A stretch of DNA of 64,000 nucleotides from Streptomyces sp. NBC_00370 (GCF_036084755.1 NZ_CP107968.1:1664501-1728500); one strand, 5' to 3'. Counted from the stretch's first letter, positions 1 to 11,093 are shown. Numbers and translations: made by a program. Notes: generated by a model not told the origin, from the letters alone.

Positions 1-1
1 C

Positions 2-811
2 ATTCTCTTCCCGACGCCCGCCACCCAAGGCCTGTACGGCGTACCCGGCTTGGCCTGGCCCGACCACTACCGCGGCGTGGCCGACCCGATGGTGACGCTC
101 GCCCTGGCCGCCGCCGTCACCGAGCGGGTCCGGCTGGGCACCAGCGTGCTGGTGGCTCCACTGCACGTCCCGTTCCAACTGGCCCGTACGTTCGCCACGC
201 TGGACGCGGCGAGCGGTGGCCGCGCCGTCGCCGGTATCGGCACCGGCTGGTCGCTGGACGAGTACGCGGCGGCCTCCGTTGCGCCGTTCGAGAAGCGCGG
301 TGCGGCCCTGGACGAGCTGCTCGACGTCTTCGCCGCCGTCTGGGGCCCCGACCCGGTCGCGTACCAGGGCGAGTTCACCACCATCGCGCCCGCCGAGGTG
401 GGCCCCAAGCCCGCCCGGCCGATTCCGGTCTTCCTCGCCGCCGGCGGCGGCCCCGCCGTGCGCCGGCTCGTCGACCGCGCCGACGGCTGGATGCCCGTGG
501 GCTTGGGCGCCGACAAGCTGGCGGAGGAGCTGCGCACGGTGCGGGACGTCGCGGCCGAGCGCGGCCGTGAACGGCCGCTGGAGGTCTGCGTCCGGGCCAA
601 CTCCGTGTACAGCGCGAAGCCGTTCGAGGGTGCGGGCCGGCAGCCGTTCCAGGGGAGCGCGGGCCAGATCGTCGAGGACGTCGTGGCACACGCGCAGGTC
701 GACGGAGTCACCGAGCTGCTGATCGACCTGTCCACCACGATGCGCGACGCGCAGGAGCTGGTGGACGTGGCCGCCGAGGTGTACGCGGGCGTCCGCGCGG
801 CCGGCGTCTGA
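2..811 (+). CDS. LLM-class (F420-dependent type) flavin oxidoreductase, 5' partial
   Basis: The reading frame is open to the left edge, so the N-terminus lies outside the window; 269 codons and the TGA stop are visible. The sequence shows the luciferase-like monooxygenase TIM barrel: a VRLGTSVLVAP strand, an F..LD..SGGR segment, the GIGTGW turn and a P.PVFLAAGG strand near the C-terminus. Members of this family usually use F420 or FMN to oxidise or reduce small molecules; the substrate cannot be read from the sequence. The gene converges on the amino acid monooxygenase gene downstream and shares a strong hairpin with it. The family is clear, but the cofactor preference is inferred. Confidence 0.85.
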   Translation: MLFPTPATQGLYGVPGLAWPDHYRGVADPMVTLALAAAVTERVRLGTSVLVAPLHVPFQLARTFATLDAASGGRAVAGIGTGWSLDEYAAASVAPFEKRGAALDELLDVFAAVWGPDPVAYQGEFTTIAPAEVGPKPARPIPVFLAAGGGPAVRRLVDRADGWMPVGLGADKLAEELRTVRDVAAERGRERPLEVCVRANSVYSAKPFEGAGRQPFQGSAGQIVEDVVAHAQVDGVTELLIDLSTTMRDAQELVDVAAEVYAGVRAAGV

Positions 812-819
812 GCCTGCGG

Positions 820-855
820 CCGGTCAGGGCCCTGCTCCGGCCGGGCCCTGACCGG
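820..855. terminator. Bidirectional hairpin between convergent genes
   Basis: A perfect 13-bp inverted repeat (820-832 and 843-855) has a 10-nt loop and sits between the stops of the left-edge oxidoreductase and the amino acid monooxygenase gene. There is no T-tract, which is common for Streptomyces terminators. Confidence 0.7.
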
Positions 856-873
856 TCGCCCGGTGCCTGGCCC

Positions 874-2595
874 TCAGTCCTCGGGGAGTTCGACGGGTGC
901 CAGGTCGTCGTACAGATCGCCGGGCCCCGGGTTCGTCGGGTCCGTGGCACCGCCGAAGTGGTGCATCACGCCCCACACCGCGTTGAGCGCGGTCTGCACG
1001 GCGCCCTCGGCCCAGCCCGCCGTCCACGAGATGTCGTCGCCCGCCAGGAAGATCCCCCGCTTGTCCGCGGGCAGCCGGTCCTGCATGAAGTGGGTGAACA
1101 GCCGCCGCTGGTAGCGGTAGTGGCCCGGCAGGTTGGCCTTGAACGCGCCCATGAAGTACGGCTCGTTCTCCCAGGACACGGTCACGGGGCTGCCGATGAT
1201 GTGCCGCCGGATGTCCACGCCCGAGTAGATCTCCCGCAGCGAGCTGAGCATGACCTCCATCCGCTCCTGCGCCGACAGGGGCAGCCACTTGAGGCTGTCG
1301 TCGCACCATGTGTACGACAGGCAGATCACCGCGGGCTTGTCGGGCCCGTCGTCCAGCAGATACGTGCCCCTGGTCATCCGGTCGGTGAGCGTCATCGACA
1401 TCACGTCACGCCCGGTGGGACGCCCGGCGCCGTCGACGGCCGGGTCGAGCCAGAACGGCCGGTCGACCGGCACGAACAGCTTGGACGACTCCATGTAGTG
1501 GGTGCGCTCCATCGCCGTCCAGTGGTCGATGGGGAACAGCGCGTCGTCGCAGGCGATCTTCGACAGCAGCAGCCAGGACTGGGCGGTGAAGACGGCCGCG
1601 CGAAAGGTGCGGATCCGGCCCGAGGCGTCGGTGACCGTGACGCGGTTGCCGGCCGTACGGTGCAGCCGGGTCACGGCGGGCAGCGGCTCACCTCCGTGCA
1701 GCGAGGCCAGCGACGTGCCCGCGGGCCAGTGGGTGATCTTGCCAGGCGCCCGTTCCCACAGCCGGACCGGGAGCTGCTGGCTGCCGCCGACGATGGAGCG
1801 GTGGTGGTCGTCGGCCTCGGTGTAGACGACCCGCAGGATCTCCAGGATGGAGTTGGGGAAGTCGGTGTCCCAGCCGCCGGTGCCGAAGCCGACCTGGCCG
1901 AAGATCTCCCGCTTGCGGAACGAGGCGAACGCCGGTGACTCGCAGAGGAATCCGTAGAAGGTCTGGTTGTCGAGCTTCTCCACGAGCCGCGCCCAGATCT
2001 CCCTGATCCGTGGGATGTCCCGCTCGCGCAGGGCGCTGTTCATGTCGGAGAAGTCGGCGCCCTCCTCCAGACAGGTGTTCCAGGCGGTCATCACCTCCCG
2101 GTAGACCTCGGGCAGTTCGTCGATGGTGCGGGCGTAGTGCGACTCGCCCTTGAGGTCCACGACCGTCGAAGGGGTGCCGGGGGCAAGCGGGTTGGGGAAG
2201 GGACGGGTCTCAAGTCCCACCAGGTCGATGTAGTGCTGGAGCGCCGTGGAGGACGGCGGGAAGCGCATCGCGCCCAGTTCCGCGGTCAGTTCGGGGTCAC
2301 AGCCGTCGAAGCCGATGGTCCGCAGCCGGCCGCCGATGCGGTCGGCCTCGTAGACGACCGGCTTGAGCCCCATCTTCATCAGCTCGTACGCGGTGACGAT
2401 CCCGGAGAGACCGCCGCCGATGACGGCGACCTCGGCGCCGTGCTCGGTCGCCGGTATCTGGCCGAGCCCCGCCGGATGCGTCAGGAAGTCGTCGTACGCG
2501 TAAGGGAAGTCGGGGCCCGACATGGTGACCCGTGGCAGGGCGCCGGACTCCGGTTCGGGGGTGTGCGGAACGGCAGGGGGCGGCACCGTGGTCAT
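874..2595 (-). CDS. Flavin-dependent amino acid 2-monooxygenase (DavB/amine oxidase family)
   Basis: This 573-aa FAD enzyme has a Rossmann nucleotide-binding site near residues 53-75 (VIGGGLSG, then E/R GGRLR) and the C-terminal FAD signature GIFLAGDDISWTAGW. Stretches such as GPDFPYAYDDFLTHPAGLG, VGFGTGGWDTDFPNS and DKPAVICLSYTW match what I recall of Pseudomonas lysine 2-monooxygenase (DavB), which converts an L-amino acid, O2 and FAD to the chain-shortened amide, CO2 and water. The next gene downstream is a nitrilase-family amidase that could hydrolyse that amide, and an Lrp-type regulator lies upstream of both. The substrate (lysine, arginine, tryptophan or other) is not decided. An ordinary L-amino acid oxidase is the main alternative. 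There is no signal peptide, so the protein is cytoplasmic. Confidence 0.82.
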   Translation of the reverse strand: MTTVPPPAVPHTPEPESGALPRVTMSGPDFPYAYDDFLTHPAGLGQIPATEHGAEVAVIGGGLSGIVTAYELMKMGLKPVVYEADRIGGRLRTIGFDGCDPELTAELGAMRFPPSSTALQHYIDLVGLETRPFPNPLAPGTPSTVVDLKGESHYARTIDELPEVYREVMTAWNTCLEEGADFSDMNSALRERDIPRIREIWARLVEKLDNQTFYGFLCESPAFASFRKREIFGQVGFGTGGWDTDFPNSILEILRVVYTEADDHHRSIVGGSQQLPVRLWERAPGKITHWPAGTSLASLHGGEPLPAVTRLHRTAGNRVTVTDASGRIRTFRAAVFTAQSWLLLSKIACDDALFPIDHWTAMERTHYMESSKLFVPVDRPFWLDPAVDGAGRPTGRDVMSMTLTDRMTRGTYLLDDGPDKPAVICLSYTWCDDSLKWLPLSAQERMEVMLSSLREIYSGVDIRRHIIGSPVTVSWENEPYFMGAFKANLPGHYRYQRRLFTHFMQDRLPADKRGIFLAGDDISWTAGWAEGAVQTALNAVWGVMHHFGGATDPTNPGPGDLYDDLAPVELPED

Positions 2596-2646
2596 GGCGG
2601 CGGGAACTCCTTGCGAACGAGCGGGGATTACGGTGCGGGGCGCCGG

Positions 2647-3444
2647 TCAGACGAGCGAGCCGTACAGCCCGGGGCGGCGGTCCCGCAGATAGGGATTGGC
2701 GGCGCGCGACGCGGCGAGCGGTACGGGATCGACATCGCCGACGACCAGTTCCGTGTCGCGCCCTGCGCGTACGACGGCGGCGCCGTCAGGTCCCGCGAGG
2801 CAGCTCAGCCCGACGAAGTCGAACTCGCCTTCCCAGCCGGTCCTGTTCACGTACGCGATGTAGAGCTGGTTCTCGAAGGCCCTGACCGGTACGAGGGATT
2901 CGGCGACGAACTCGAAGGGCCGCATCTGCGCCGTGGGGACCAGCAGCAGATCGGTGCCGGCCAGGGCGTGGGCCCGCACGTTCTCCGGGAACTCGACGTC
3001 GTAGCAGATCATGACGCCGAGCCGGATCCCGTCCAGCTCGGCCAGGACGACCGGCTGCTCCCCCGGGGTGAACCAGGCGCGTTCGAAGTCGCCGAAGAGA
3101 TGCGTCTTGCGGTAGTGCGCGCCGCGCGCACCGTCCGGGCCGACGAGCTGGGCGGCGTTGAAGATCCGCTCACCGTCGCGCTCCGGGTAGCCGTACAGCA
3201 CGGCGAGACCGTGCCGGGCCGCGATCCTGGCCACGGCCTGCGCCCCGGGACCGTCGGCGGGCTCGGCGAGCCTGGCCACATCGGCGCCGATCGCGTACCC
3301 GGTCAGGAACATCTCCGGGCACACCAGCAGCCGCGCACCGGCGTCCGCCGCACGTCCGGCCGCCTCGTCCAGCACCATCAGATTGCCCTCGACGGAACCG
3401 GGGTGGCCGGAGCTCTGGAGCAGGGCGGTACGCAGCGACGGCAT
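2647..3444 (-). CDS. Nitrilase-family carbon-nitrogen hydrolase (probable omega-amino amide amidase)
   Basis: This is a 265-aa cytoplasmic amidase. The Glu-Lys-Cys triad of the nitrilase superfamily is visible: E44 in VCPEMFLTGY, K113 in YRKTHLFGDF and C147 in VMICYDVEFPE. Its length and motifs resemble DavA-type 5-aminopentanamidase and 4-guanidinobutyramide amidase, which act on the amides made by lysine or arginine 2-monooxygenases; the adjacent monooxygenase gene fits that pairing. I chose the ATG at 3444 because a CCGAGG ribosome site precedes it and homology begins there; the frame is open upstream but the extra residues look non-coding. Substrate assignment is inference from context. 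Confidence 0.8.
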   Translation of the reverse strand: MPSLRTALLQSSGHPGSVEGNLMVLDEAAGRAADAGARLLVCPEMFLTGYAIGADVARLAEPADGPGAQAVARIAARHGLAVLYGYPERDGERIFNAAQLVGPDGARGAHYRKTHLFGDFERAWFTPGEQPVVLAELDGIRLGVMICYDVEFPENVRAHALAGTDLLLVPTAQMRPFEFVAESLVPVRAFENQLYIAYVNRTGWEGEFDFVGLSCLAGPDGAAVVRAGRDTELVVGDVDPVPLAASRAANPYLRDRRPGLYGSLV

Positions 3445-3606
3445 GACGGACCTCGGGGTGGTGCGTAAGGGGTGGGGGTGACGGTTAGACGCTACGGTCC
3501 GGGCGACGGGCGCGGCAAGACGCGTCTGTTGCGTCGTGGTGTGCGTTTTGTTGCGCCTCTCGGCCACTGGGCGGCGATTCGTTGCGCGACCGGTGGAGCG
3601 AGCCCG

Positions 3607-4056
3607 TCAGGAGGGCACGACGGCCCGTCTGAGCAGCGGCGACAGCACGAGGACCGACTTGGTGCGCTCCACGAACGGCTCGCCCGCGATACGTTCCAGC
3701 ACCTGCTCGAAATGGCGCATGTCGGCGGCGAGTACCTGCACGAGCGCGTCCGCGTCGCCGGTGACGGTGGAGGCCGCCACGATCTCCGGGTAGCGCTCCA
3801 GGCCCTGCCGGATCGCTTCGGGGGAGGTGTTGCGGCCGCAGTAGATCTCGATGAATCCCTCGGTCTGCCAGCCCATGGCCGCCGGATCGACCCGGACGGT
3901 GAAGCCGGTGATCGCCCCTTCGGCGCGCAGCCGGTCGACGCGGCGCTTCACGGCGGGCGCCGAGAGGCCGACGAGGGAGCCGATGTCGCTGAAGGAGCGG
4001 CGGGCGTCCTCGGCGAGGGCGTGGACGATGCGTTCGTCGAGATCGTTGAGGCGCAC
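3607..4056 (-). CDS. Lrp/AsnC family transcriptional regulator
   Basis: This 149-aa protein has the two Lrp domains. An N-terminal winged helix-turn-helix (LDERIVHALAEDARRSFSDI followed by VGLSAPAVKRRVDRL) spans about residues 5-50, and a C-terminal RAM/ACT ligand-binding domain follows (VTGDADALVQVLA). Regulators of this family sense amino acids, and this one lies upstream of the monooxygenase-amidase pair in the same orientation, with a 162-bp gap that could carry their promoter. It probably controls that pair, and perhaps itself, in response to the substrate amino acid; this is inference. No operator could be picked out with confidence. Confidence 0.9.
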   Translation of the reverse strand: MRLNDLDERIVHALAEDARRSFSDIGSLVGLSAPAVKRRVDRLRAEGAITGFTVRVDPAAMGWQTEGFIEIYCGRNTSPEAIRQGLERYPEIVAASTVTGDADALVQVLAADMRHFEQVLERIAGEPFVERTKSVLVLSPLLRRAVVPS

Positions 4057-4110
4057 GGCTGAAGTAGAACACGGCCCGACGGCAGGAGCCGCCGGGCCGG
4101 TCAGCCGGAA

Positions 4111-4160
4111 AGGTCTGTTCTACGGCGAGGTCTGTTCTACGGCGAGGTCTGCTCGACGCG
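4111..4160. repeat. 17-bp tandem repeats at the 3' end of the sigma factor gene
   Basis: Two perfect copies of a 17-bp unit (4111-4127 and 4128-4144) are followed by a degenerate third copy (4145-4160). The units resemble the last codons and stop of the sigma factor gene that ends at 4164, as if its 3' end had been duplicated in tandem into the spacer. Confidence 0.75.
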
Positions 4161-4163
4161 GGT

Positions 4164-5003
4164 CTACTCGACGGCGAGCAGTCCGGCCCGCAGCTGTCCG
4201 GTGATCCGGGTCAGCAGCCGGGACACATGCATCTGGGAGACGCCCAGCTCGGCGCCGATCTCCGCCTGCGTCATCTCGTCGCCGAAGCGCATCCGCAGGA
4301 TCTGCCGCTCCCGGGCGTCCAGGCACTCGATGAGCGGCTTGAGCGCCTGCACGTTCTCCGCGGTCTCCAGGTCGGCGTCGAGCGCGCCCAGCCGGTCGGA
4401 GAGCGGGGCGGCGAACTCGGAGGTGTCGTCGGTCGGCATGTCGATCGAGCCCGCCGTGTAGCCGTTGCTCGCGACGACACCCTCTATGACCTCGTCCACC
4501 TCGATGCCGAGGTGCTCGGCCAGCTCGGCGCTGGTCGGCGTGCGGTCCAGCCGCTGGGACAGCTCGTCACTGGCCTTGGCCAGATCGATCCGCAGCTCCT
4601 GGAGCCGGCGCGGCACGTGCACCGCCCAGCTGGTGTCGCGGAAGAACCGCTTGATCTCGCCGATGATGTACGGGACGGCGAAGGTCGCGAACTCCACCTC
4701 ACGGGTGAGCTCGAACCGGTCGATCGCCTTGATCAGGCCGATCGTGCCGACCTGGACGATGTCCTCCATCTGGTCCGACCGGTTGCGGAACCGCGTCGCC
4801 GCGTACCGGACGAGCGCCAGGTTCAGCTCGATCAGGGTGTTACGGACGTACTGGTGGTCCGCCGTGCCCTCTTCCAGCTCGGCGAGCCGGGTGAAGAAGA
4901 GCCGGGAGATCTCCCGGGCGTCCTTGGGTGCCACTTCGCTCGGGCACGGAACATGAGGAAGCTCCAACTGGGCCGCGCTCGCCGTGGACACTGCCGTGGA
5001 CAC
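4164..5003 (-). CDS. RNA polymerase sigma factor, SigB/SigF/SigG type
   Basis: This is a 279-aa group 3 sigma factor. Region 2 is seen in NLALVRYAATRFRNRSDQMEDIVQVGTIGLIKAI-type sequence (recognition of the -10 element), region 3 in the VPRRLQELR helix area, and region 4 in LDARERQILRMRF followed by the helix-turn-helix MTQAEIGAELGVSQMHVSRLL, which contacts the -35 element. I chose GTG at 5003 because a strong GGGGAGG site lies just upstream; an ATG 19 codons earlier lacks one. Streptomyces carries many paralogues of this type, used in stress or sporulation and normally held by anti-sigma factors, but no anti-sigma gene is adjacent here. Which paralogue this is cannot be told from the sequence alone. 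Confidence 0.88.
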   Translation of the reverse strand: MSTAVSTASAAQLELPHVPCPSEVAPKDAREISRLFFTRLAELEEGTADHQYVRNTLIELNLALVRYAATRFRNRSDQMEDIVQVGTIGLIKAIDRFELTREVEFATFAVPYIIGEIKRFFRDTSWAVHVPRRLQELRIDLAKASDELSQRLDRTPTSAELAEHLGIEVDEVIEGVVASNGYTAGSIDMPTDDTSEFAAPLSDRLGALDADLETAENVQALKPLIECLDARERQILRMRFGDEMTQAEIGAELGVSQMHVSRLLTRITGQLRAGLLAVE

Positions 5004-5101
5004 TGTGGTCCTCCCCTGATCGTGGACTGTGCAGAGCCCGTTTACCCCGGTCTTCCGCACTCATGCCTGCCAATTCGAGATTGTTGGCACCACTGATGAG
5101 A

Positions 5102-6739
<1,638 letters not shown>

Positions 6740-7765
6740 TCAGTCGCCGTCCGGGTCGGAGCGCTCCAGGGCCGGCCGGGGCGCCGGGGTGAACTCCGTC
6801 AGCAGGAAGTCGGCCGCCGCCGTGTCCGTGACCAGGCTGGTGACCAGACCTGAGCGCAGGACGGCGCCGATCGCCTCGGCCTTGCGCAGCCCGCCGGCGA
6901 TGGCCACGACCTCCGGGATACGGCGCAGCCGGTCGGCCTCGACCGTGATGCACCGCTCGCCGAGATCCCGGCCGACCCGGCGGCCCTCGGCGTCGAAGAG
7001 ATGCGCCGACATCTCGGCCGCGACACCGAGCGACGCGTAGTGGGTGCGGTCCTCGTCGGTGAGCATGTCGTGGACGGTGGAGATGCCCGCCTCCCAGGAC
7101 CCGATGGAGACGGCGGCCACCGTCACCTTGTCGAAGTACTCGAAGGCGCGGGCGATACCGGGCTGGCTGCGCAGCGCGGCCGCGGTCGCCGGGTCGGGCA
7201 GCAGCATCGGGGCGTAGATGGGGTGGGCCTCGCCGCCGGACACCTGGGCGGCGCGCCGTACGGCCTCGACCGAGCCGCGCTCAGCGGTGCCCGCGTCGTA
7301 CACGCCGGTCAGCTGGACGACGGTGCAGGGCGGCAGCCGGTCGAGGGCCGCGGCCATGTGGATGGTGGAGCGGCCCCAGGCGAGCCCGAGCACATCGCCC
7401 TCGGTGACCAGCTCTCCGAGCAGATCGGCGGCGACCTCGCCCAGGTTCTCCGGGTCGGGCGACTCGTCGGCGCCCTCGGCGGGCGACTCGACGACCACGG
7501 CGTGCCGCAGCCCGTAGCGGGCGCGCAGGGCGTCGGAGCGCTCGGCGTCCAGCTCGGAGGGGACGCGGATCTCGATCCGTACGAGATCCCGCTCCAGCGC
7601 CGTCTCCAGCACCCGGGCCACCTTGAAGCGGCTGACGCCGAACTCCTCGGCGATCTGGATCTTGGACTTGCCCTCCAGATAGAACCGGCGGGCCATGGCC
7701 GCAGCCTGTACCAACTCCGCGGGTCCCATCCGCAGGGCTGGCCGTCCTGCCGACATACCAGACAC
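6740..7765 (-). CDS. SorC/DeoR-type sugar-binding transcriptional regulator
   Basis: This protein has about 341 aa. The N-terminal helix-turn-helix is seen in ARRFYLEGKSKIQIAEEFG and VSRFKVARVLETA, and a C-terminal SorC-type phosphosugar-sensing domain contains LGLAWGRSTIHMAAAL and VAIAGGLRKAEAIGAVLRSG. I favour GTG at 7765 because GAGGAG lies 6 nt upstream; an in-frame ATG at 7807 would add 14 residues but has only a weak site. Such regulators respond to phosphorylated sugars. Its neighbour upstream on the same strand is rpe of the pentose phosphate pathway, which makes control of pentose metabolism plausible but unproven. Confidence 0.85.
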   Translation of the reverse strand: MSGMSAGRPALRMGPAELVQAAAMARRFYLEGKSKIQIAEEFGVSRFKVARVLETALERDLVRIEIRVPSELDAERSDALRARYGLRHAVVVESPAEGADESPDPENLGEVAADLLGELVTEGDVLGLAWGRSTIHMAAALDRLPPCTVVQLTGVYDAGTAERGSVEAVRRAAQVSGGEAHPIYAPMLLPDPATAAALRSQPGIARAFEYFDKVTVAAVSIGSWEAGISTVHDMLTDEDRTHYASLGVAAEMSAHLFDAEGRRVGRDLGERCITVEADRLRRIPEVVAIAGGLRKAEAIGAVLRSGLVTSLVTDTAAADFLLTEFTPAPRPALERSDPDGD

Positions 7766-7878
7766 CGCGATCTCCTCACTTCTGCGCACTCCGGACTCCC
7801 TGTTCATCCTGTCAGATGCAGCGGTCCTTGATCAGCCCTGCTGGGCTCCGTTCATGTCCCCGTGGCCCGGTGGCCGAC

Positions 7879-8562
7879 TCAGTGACGGCAGGCCCACGGC
7901 GCGCCCGCCGTCGTCTCATCCGCCTGGTGCCGCAGCATCCGCACCGCGGCCGCCGGATCGTCCGTCCCGTACACGGCGGACCCGGCGACGAACACATCGG
8001 CGCCGGCCTCGGCGCACTGCTCGATGGTGTCGGCCGAGACCCCGCCGTCGACCTGGAGCCACAGCTCAAGTCCGTGCTTGGCGATCAGCTGCCGGGTACG
8101 CCGGATCTTGGGCAGCATGATGTCGAGGAACGCCTGACCGCCGAAGCCCGGCTCCACGGTCATGATCAGCAGCATGTCCAGCTCGGGCAGCAGATCCTCG
8201 TACGGCTCGATCGGCGTCGCGGGCTTCAGCCCCATCGACGCCCTCGCCCCCTTGGCCCTGATCTCCCTGGCCAGCCGCACGGGCGCGGCGGCGGCCTCCA
8301 CATGGAAGGTCACCGAACCGGCCCCGGCCTCCACGTACTGCGGGGCCCACCGGTCCGGGTCCTCGATCATCAGATGGCAGTCGAGCGGCGTGTCCGTGGC
8401 CCGCCCGAGCGCCTCGACCACCGGCACCCCCAGCGTCAGATTGGGCACGAAGTGGTTGTCCATGACATCGACATGGAGCCAGTCGGCACCCTCGACGGCC
8501 TTCGCCTCGTCGGCGAGCCGGGAGAAGTCGGCGGACAGGATGCTGGGGTTGATCTGAGCCAT
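7879..8562 (-). CDS. rpe: Ribulose-phosphate 3-epimerase
   Basis: This 227-aa TIM-barrel enzyme interconverts D-ribulose 5-phosphate and D-xylulose 5-phosphate in the pentose phosphate pathway. Diagnostic segments are [10 protein letters not shown] at the N-terminus, [16 protein letters not shown] (metal-binding His and Asp), [18 protein letters not shown] and the second catalytic Asp in LQVDGGV. The ATG at 8562 begins the homologous MAQINPSIL sequence; an upstream in-frame start adds 13 unlikely residues. The gene follows rsmB with a 94-bp gap and is followed by the sugar-binding regulator. Confidence 0.95.
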   Translation of the reverse strand: MAQINPSILSADFSRLADEAKAVEGADWLHVDVMDNHFVPNLTLGVPVVEALGRATDTPLDCHLMIEDPDRWAPQYVEAGAGSVTFHVEAAAAPVRLAREIRAKGARASMGLKPATPIEPYEDLLPELDMLLIMTVEPGFGGQAFLDIMLPKIRRTRQLIAKHGLELWLQVDGGVSADTIEQCAEAGADVFVAGSAVYGTDDPAAAVRMLRHQADETTAGAPWACRH

Positions 8563-8656
8563 GGCCCAAGCCTGCCATGCTCCACGGGGGTCACAGGACA
8601 CGGTCCGCCCATCGATACGGACGAATCGCCCCGCGGGGCCCGCGTCAGCCCCTGCG

Positions 8657-10090
8657 TCACGCCGTGCGGCGCAGCAGGGCCAGGTACATGGCGTCCGTGC
8701 CGTGCAGATGCGGCCACAGCTGGACGTCGGGGCCCTTGCCCAGGGCCGGGACGCCCGGGAGGAGGTCGCGGGCGTCGATGAGTTCGGCTTCGACCGACGA
8801 GCCGCCGAGCGCCTTCAGCACGTCGTCCACGACGACGCGGGTCTCGGCGAGGTGCGGGGAGCAGGTCGCGTAGCCGACGACGCCGCCGACCCGTACCGCG
8901 TTCAGCGCCTCGCGGAGCAGGCCGCGCTGGAGCGGGGCGAAGCCCTCCAGGTCCGAGGCGCGGCGCCGCCAGCGCGCCTCCGGCCTGCGGCGCAGCGCGC
9001 CGAGACCGGAGCACGGCACATCGACCAGCACCCGGTCGAAGGAGCCAGCCACCCACGGCGGGCGGGTGCCGTCCGCCGTGATCACCTGGTACGGGCCCGG
9101 GTTGCCGGCCAGCGCGCGCTCGACGAGCCGCGCCCGGTGCGGCTGCTTCTCCGCCGCCAGCAGGGTCGCGCCGCGCTCCGCCGCCAGCGCCGCCATCAGC
9201 GCCGCCTTGCCGCCGGGCCCCGCGCAGCCGTCCAGCCAGCGGGCGTCGGACCCCTCGATCGGCGCGTTGGCGACGGCCGTCGCGACCAACTGGCTGCCCT
9301 CGTCCTGGACGCCCGCCCTGCCGTCCCGTACGACGTCGAGAGCGCCCGGCTCGCCGCCCTCGGCCATCCGTACCGCATACGGCGACCAGCGTCCCGGCAA
9401 CCCCGAGTCCTCCCCCAGGACCTCCATCAGCTCGTCCGTCGTGGAGCGGCCGGGCCGGGCCACGAGGGTCACCTCGGGCCGTTCGTTGTCGGCTTCGAGC
9501 AGATCCTCGATACCGGCGCGGCCACCGCCCAGCGCGTCCCACAGCGCGGAGACCACCCAGCGCGGGTGCGAGTGGACAACGGCCAGATGCTGCTCGGCGT
9601 CCTCGTCGTACGGCGGGGCGACCTGATCGAGCCAGGTGTCCAGATCGTGCTGCGAGATCTTCCGCAGCACGGCGTTGACGAACTTGGCCCGCCCGTCCCC
9701 GAGCACCACCCTGGCCAGCTCGACACTCGCCGAGACCGCCGCGTGCGTCGGGATCCGGGTCCCCAGCAGCTGGTGCGCACCCAGCGCGAGCACGTCGAGC
9801 ACCGGCGGATCGACCCGGTGCAGCGGCCGGTCGACGCAGGCCGCGATGATCGCGTCGTACGTCCCCTGCCTGCGCAGCGTCCCGTAGACCAGCTCGGTGG
9901 CCAGCGCCGCGTCACGCGCCTCGAACGCGGGATTCTCCCGCGCCTTCTTGAGCAGCGGCGGCAGGACGAGATTGGCGTAGGCGCCGCGCTCGTCCACCGC
10001 CCGCAGCGCTTCGAAGGCGAGGATCCGGACCGGGTCCTTCTTGGGACGACGGTGCGGCTTGGGGGGACGGCGACCGGCCTGCTCGTTCAA
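8657..10090 (-). CDS. rsmB: 16S rRNA (cytosine(967)-C(5))-methyltransferase RsmB
   Basis: This 477-aa protein is an rRNA m5C methyltransferase of the Sun/RsmB/NOP2 family. It has an N-terminal NusB-like RNA-binding domain (residues about 20-150, starting [20 protein letters not shown]) and a C-terminal Rossmann methyltransferase domain. SAM-binding and catalytic motifs are visible: [38 protein letters not shown] with the releasing Cys, and GYATCSPH with the nucleophilic Cys. It lies 73 bp downstream of fmt in the same direction, the usual Streptomyces pairing of translation-related genes. The first 20 residues are basic. Confidence 0.94.
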   Translation of the reverse strand: MNEQAGRRPPKPHRRPKKDPVRILAFEALRAVDERGAYANLVLPPLLKKARENPAFEARDAALATELVYGTLRRQGTYDAIIAACVDRPLHRVDPPVLDVLALGAHQLLGTRIPTHAAVSASVELARVVLGDGRAKFVNAVLRKISQHDLDTWLDQVAPPYDEDAEQHLAVVHSHPRWVVSALWDALGGGRAGIEDLLEADNERPEVTLVARPGRSTTDELMEVLGEDSGLPGRWSPYAVRMAEGGEPGALDVVRDGRAGVQDEGSQLVATAVANAPIEGSDARWLDGCAGPGGKAALMAALAAERGATLLAAEKQPHRARLVERALAGNPGPYQVITADGTRPPWVAGSFDRVLVDVPCSGLGALRRRPEARWRRRASDLEGFAPLQRGLLREALNAVRVGGVVGYATCSPHLAETRVVVDDVLKALGGSSVEAELIDARDLLPGVPALGKGPDVQLWPHLHGTDAMYLALLRRTA

Positions 10091-10163
10091 AGGTGCTCCG
10101 CGTGTGATGAAGAGAAGAACCCGTCCAGCCTACGTCCGTCCCGCCGGGCCGTTCGCAGCGCCG

Positions 10164-11093
10164 TCAGCCGAGCCGTTCGCCGGGCGTGATCCGCACGCCA
10201 CGCGCCCAGTCCGCCGCCCGCATCGGCTTCTTGCCCTGCGGCTGAACCCACAGCAGCTCCACCGCGTGCGAACCGGTCCCCACGTACACGTTGTTCTTGC
10301 CGACGGCGAGCGCCCCCGGCGCCGGGCCGGTGTGCTCGGGCCGCGGCGTCACCTGGATCAGCTTCAGCCGCTCCCCCCGGAACACGGTCCAGGCCCCCGG
10401 CGCGGGCGTACAGCCCCTGACCACCCGGTCCACCCGCAGGGCCGGCTCGGCCCAGTTCACCTGCGCGTCCTCGACCGTGATCTTCGGCGCGAGCGAGACA
10501 CCGTCGGCCGGCTGCGGTACGGGAATCAGGCTGCCGTCCTCGATGCCGTCCATGGTCGCGGCGAGCAGCCCTGCCCCCGCGAACGCGAGCCGCGTCAACA
10601 GGTCGCCGCTCGTGTCAGTCGCCCGCACATGCTCGGTGATCACGCCGAAGACCGGGCCCGAGTCCATGCCCTCCTCGATCAGGAACGTCGAAGCGCCCGT
10701 CATCTCGTCACCCGCCATCAGCGAGTGCTGCACGGGCGCGGCGCCCCGCCAGGCCGGCAGCAGCGAGAAGTGCAGATTCACCCAGCCACGCGTGGGTACG
10801 TCGAGGGCGACCCGGGGCAGCAGCGCGCCGTACGCGACGACCGGGCAGCAGTCGGGCCCGATCTCCCGCAGCCGCGCGAGGAAGTCCTCGTCCCGGGGCT
10901 TCGCGGGCCGCAGGATCTCGATCCCCGCCTCCTCGGCCCGCTGGGCGACCGGGCTGGCCACCAGCCTGCGCCCGCGCCCCGACGGCGCGTCGGGTCGCGT
11001 CACGACGGCGGCGACCTCGTGCCGGTCGGAGGCGATGAGTGCGTCCAGGGCGGGTACGGCGACCTCGGGGGTGCCGGCGAAGACGAGCTTCAT
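10164..11093 (-). CDS. fmt: Methionyl-tRNA formyltransferase
   Basis: This 309-aa enzyme transfers a formyl group from 10-formyl-THF to initiator Met-tRNA. The N-terminal formyltransferase domain begins [20 protein letters not shown] and contains the [19 protein letters not shown] segment (the folate-site Asn and His are in this block) and the [21 protein letters not shown] stretch. The C-terminal OB-like tRNA-binding domain follows about residue 205. It stands just upstream of rsmB. The promoter must lie in 11094-11323, shared with a divergent plus-strand gene. Confidence 0.96.
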   Translation of the reverse strand: MKLVFAGTPEVAVPALDALIASDRHEVAAVVTRPDAPSGRGRRLVASPVAQRAEEAGIEILRPAKPRDEDFLARLREIGPDCCPVVAYGALLPRVALDVPTRGWVNLHFSLLPAWRGAAPVQHSLMAGDEMTGASTFLIEEGMDSGPVFGVITEHVRATDTSGDLLTRLAFAGAGLLAATMDGIEDGSLIPVPQPADGVSLAPKITVEDAQVNWAEPALRVDRVVRGCTPAPGAWTVFRGERLKLIQVTPRPEHTGPAPGALAVGKNNVYVGTGSHAVELLWVQPQGKKPMRAADWARGVRITPGERLG

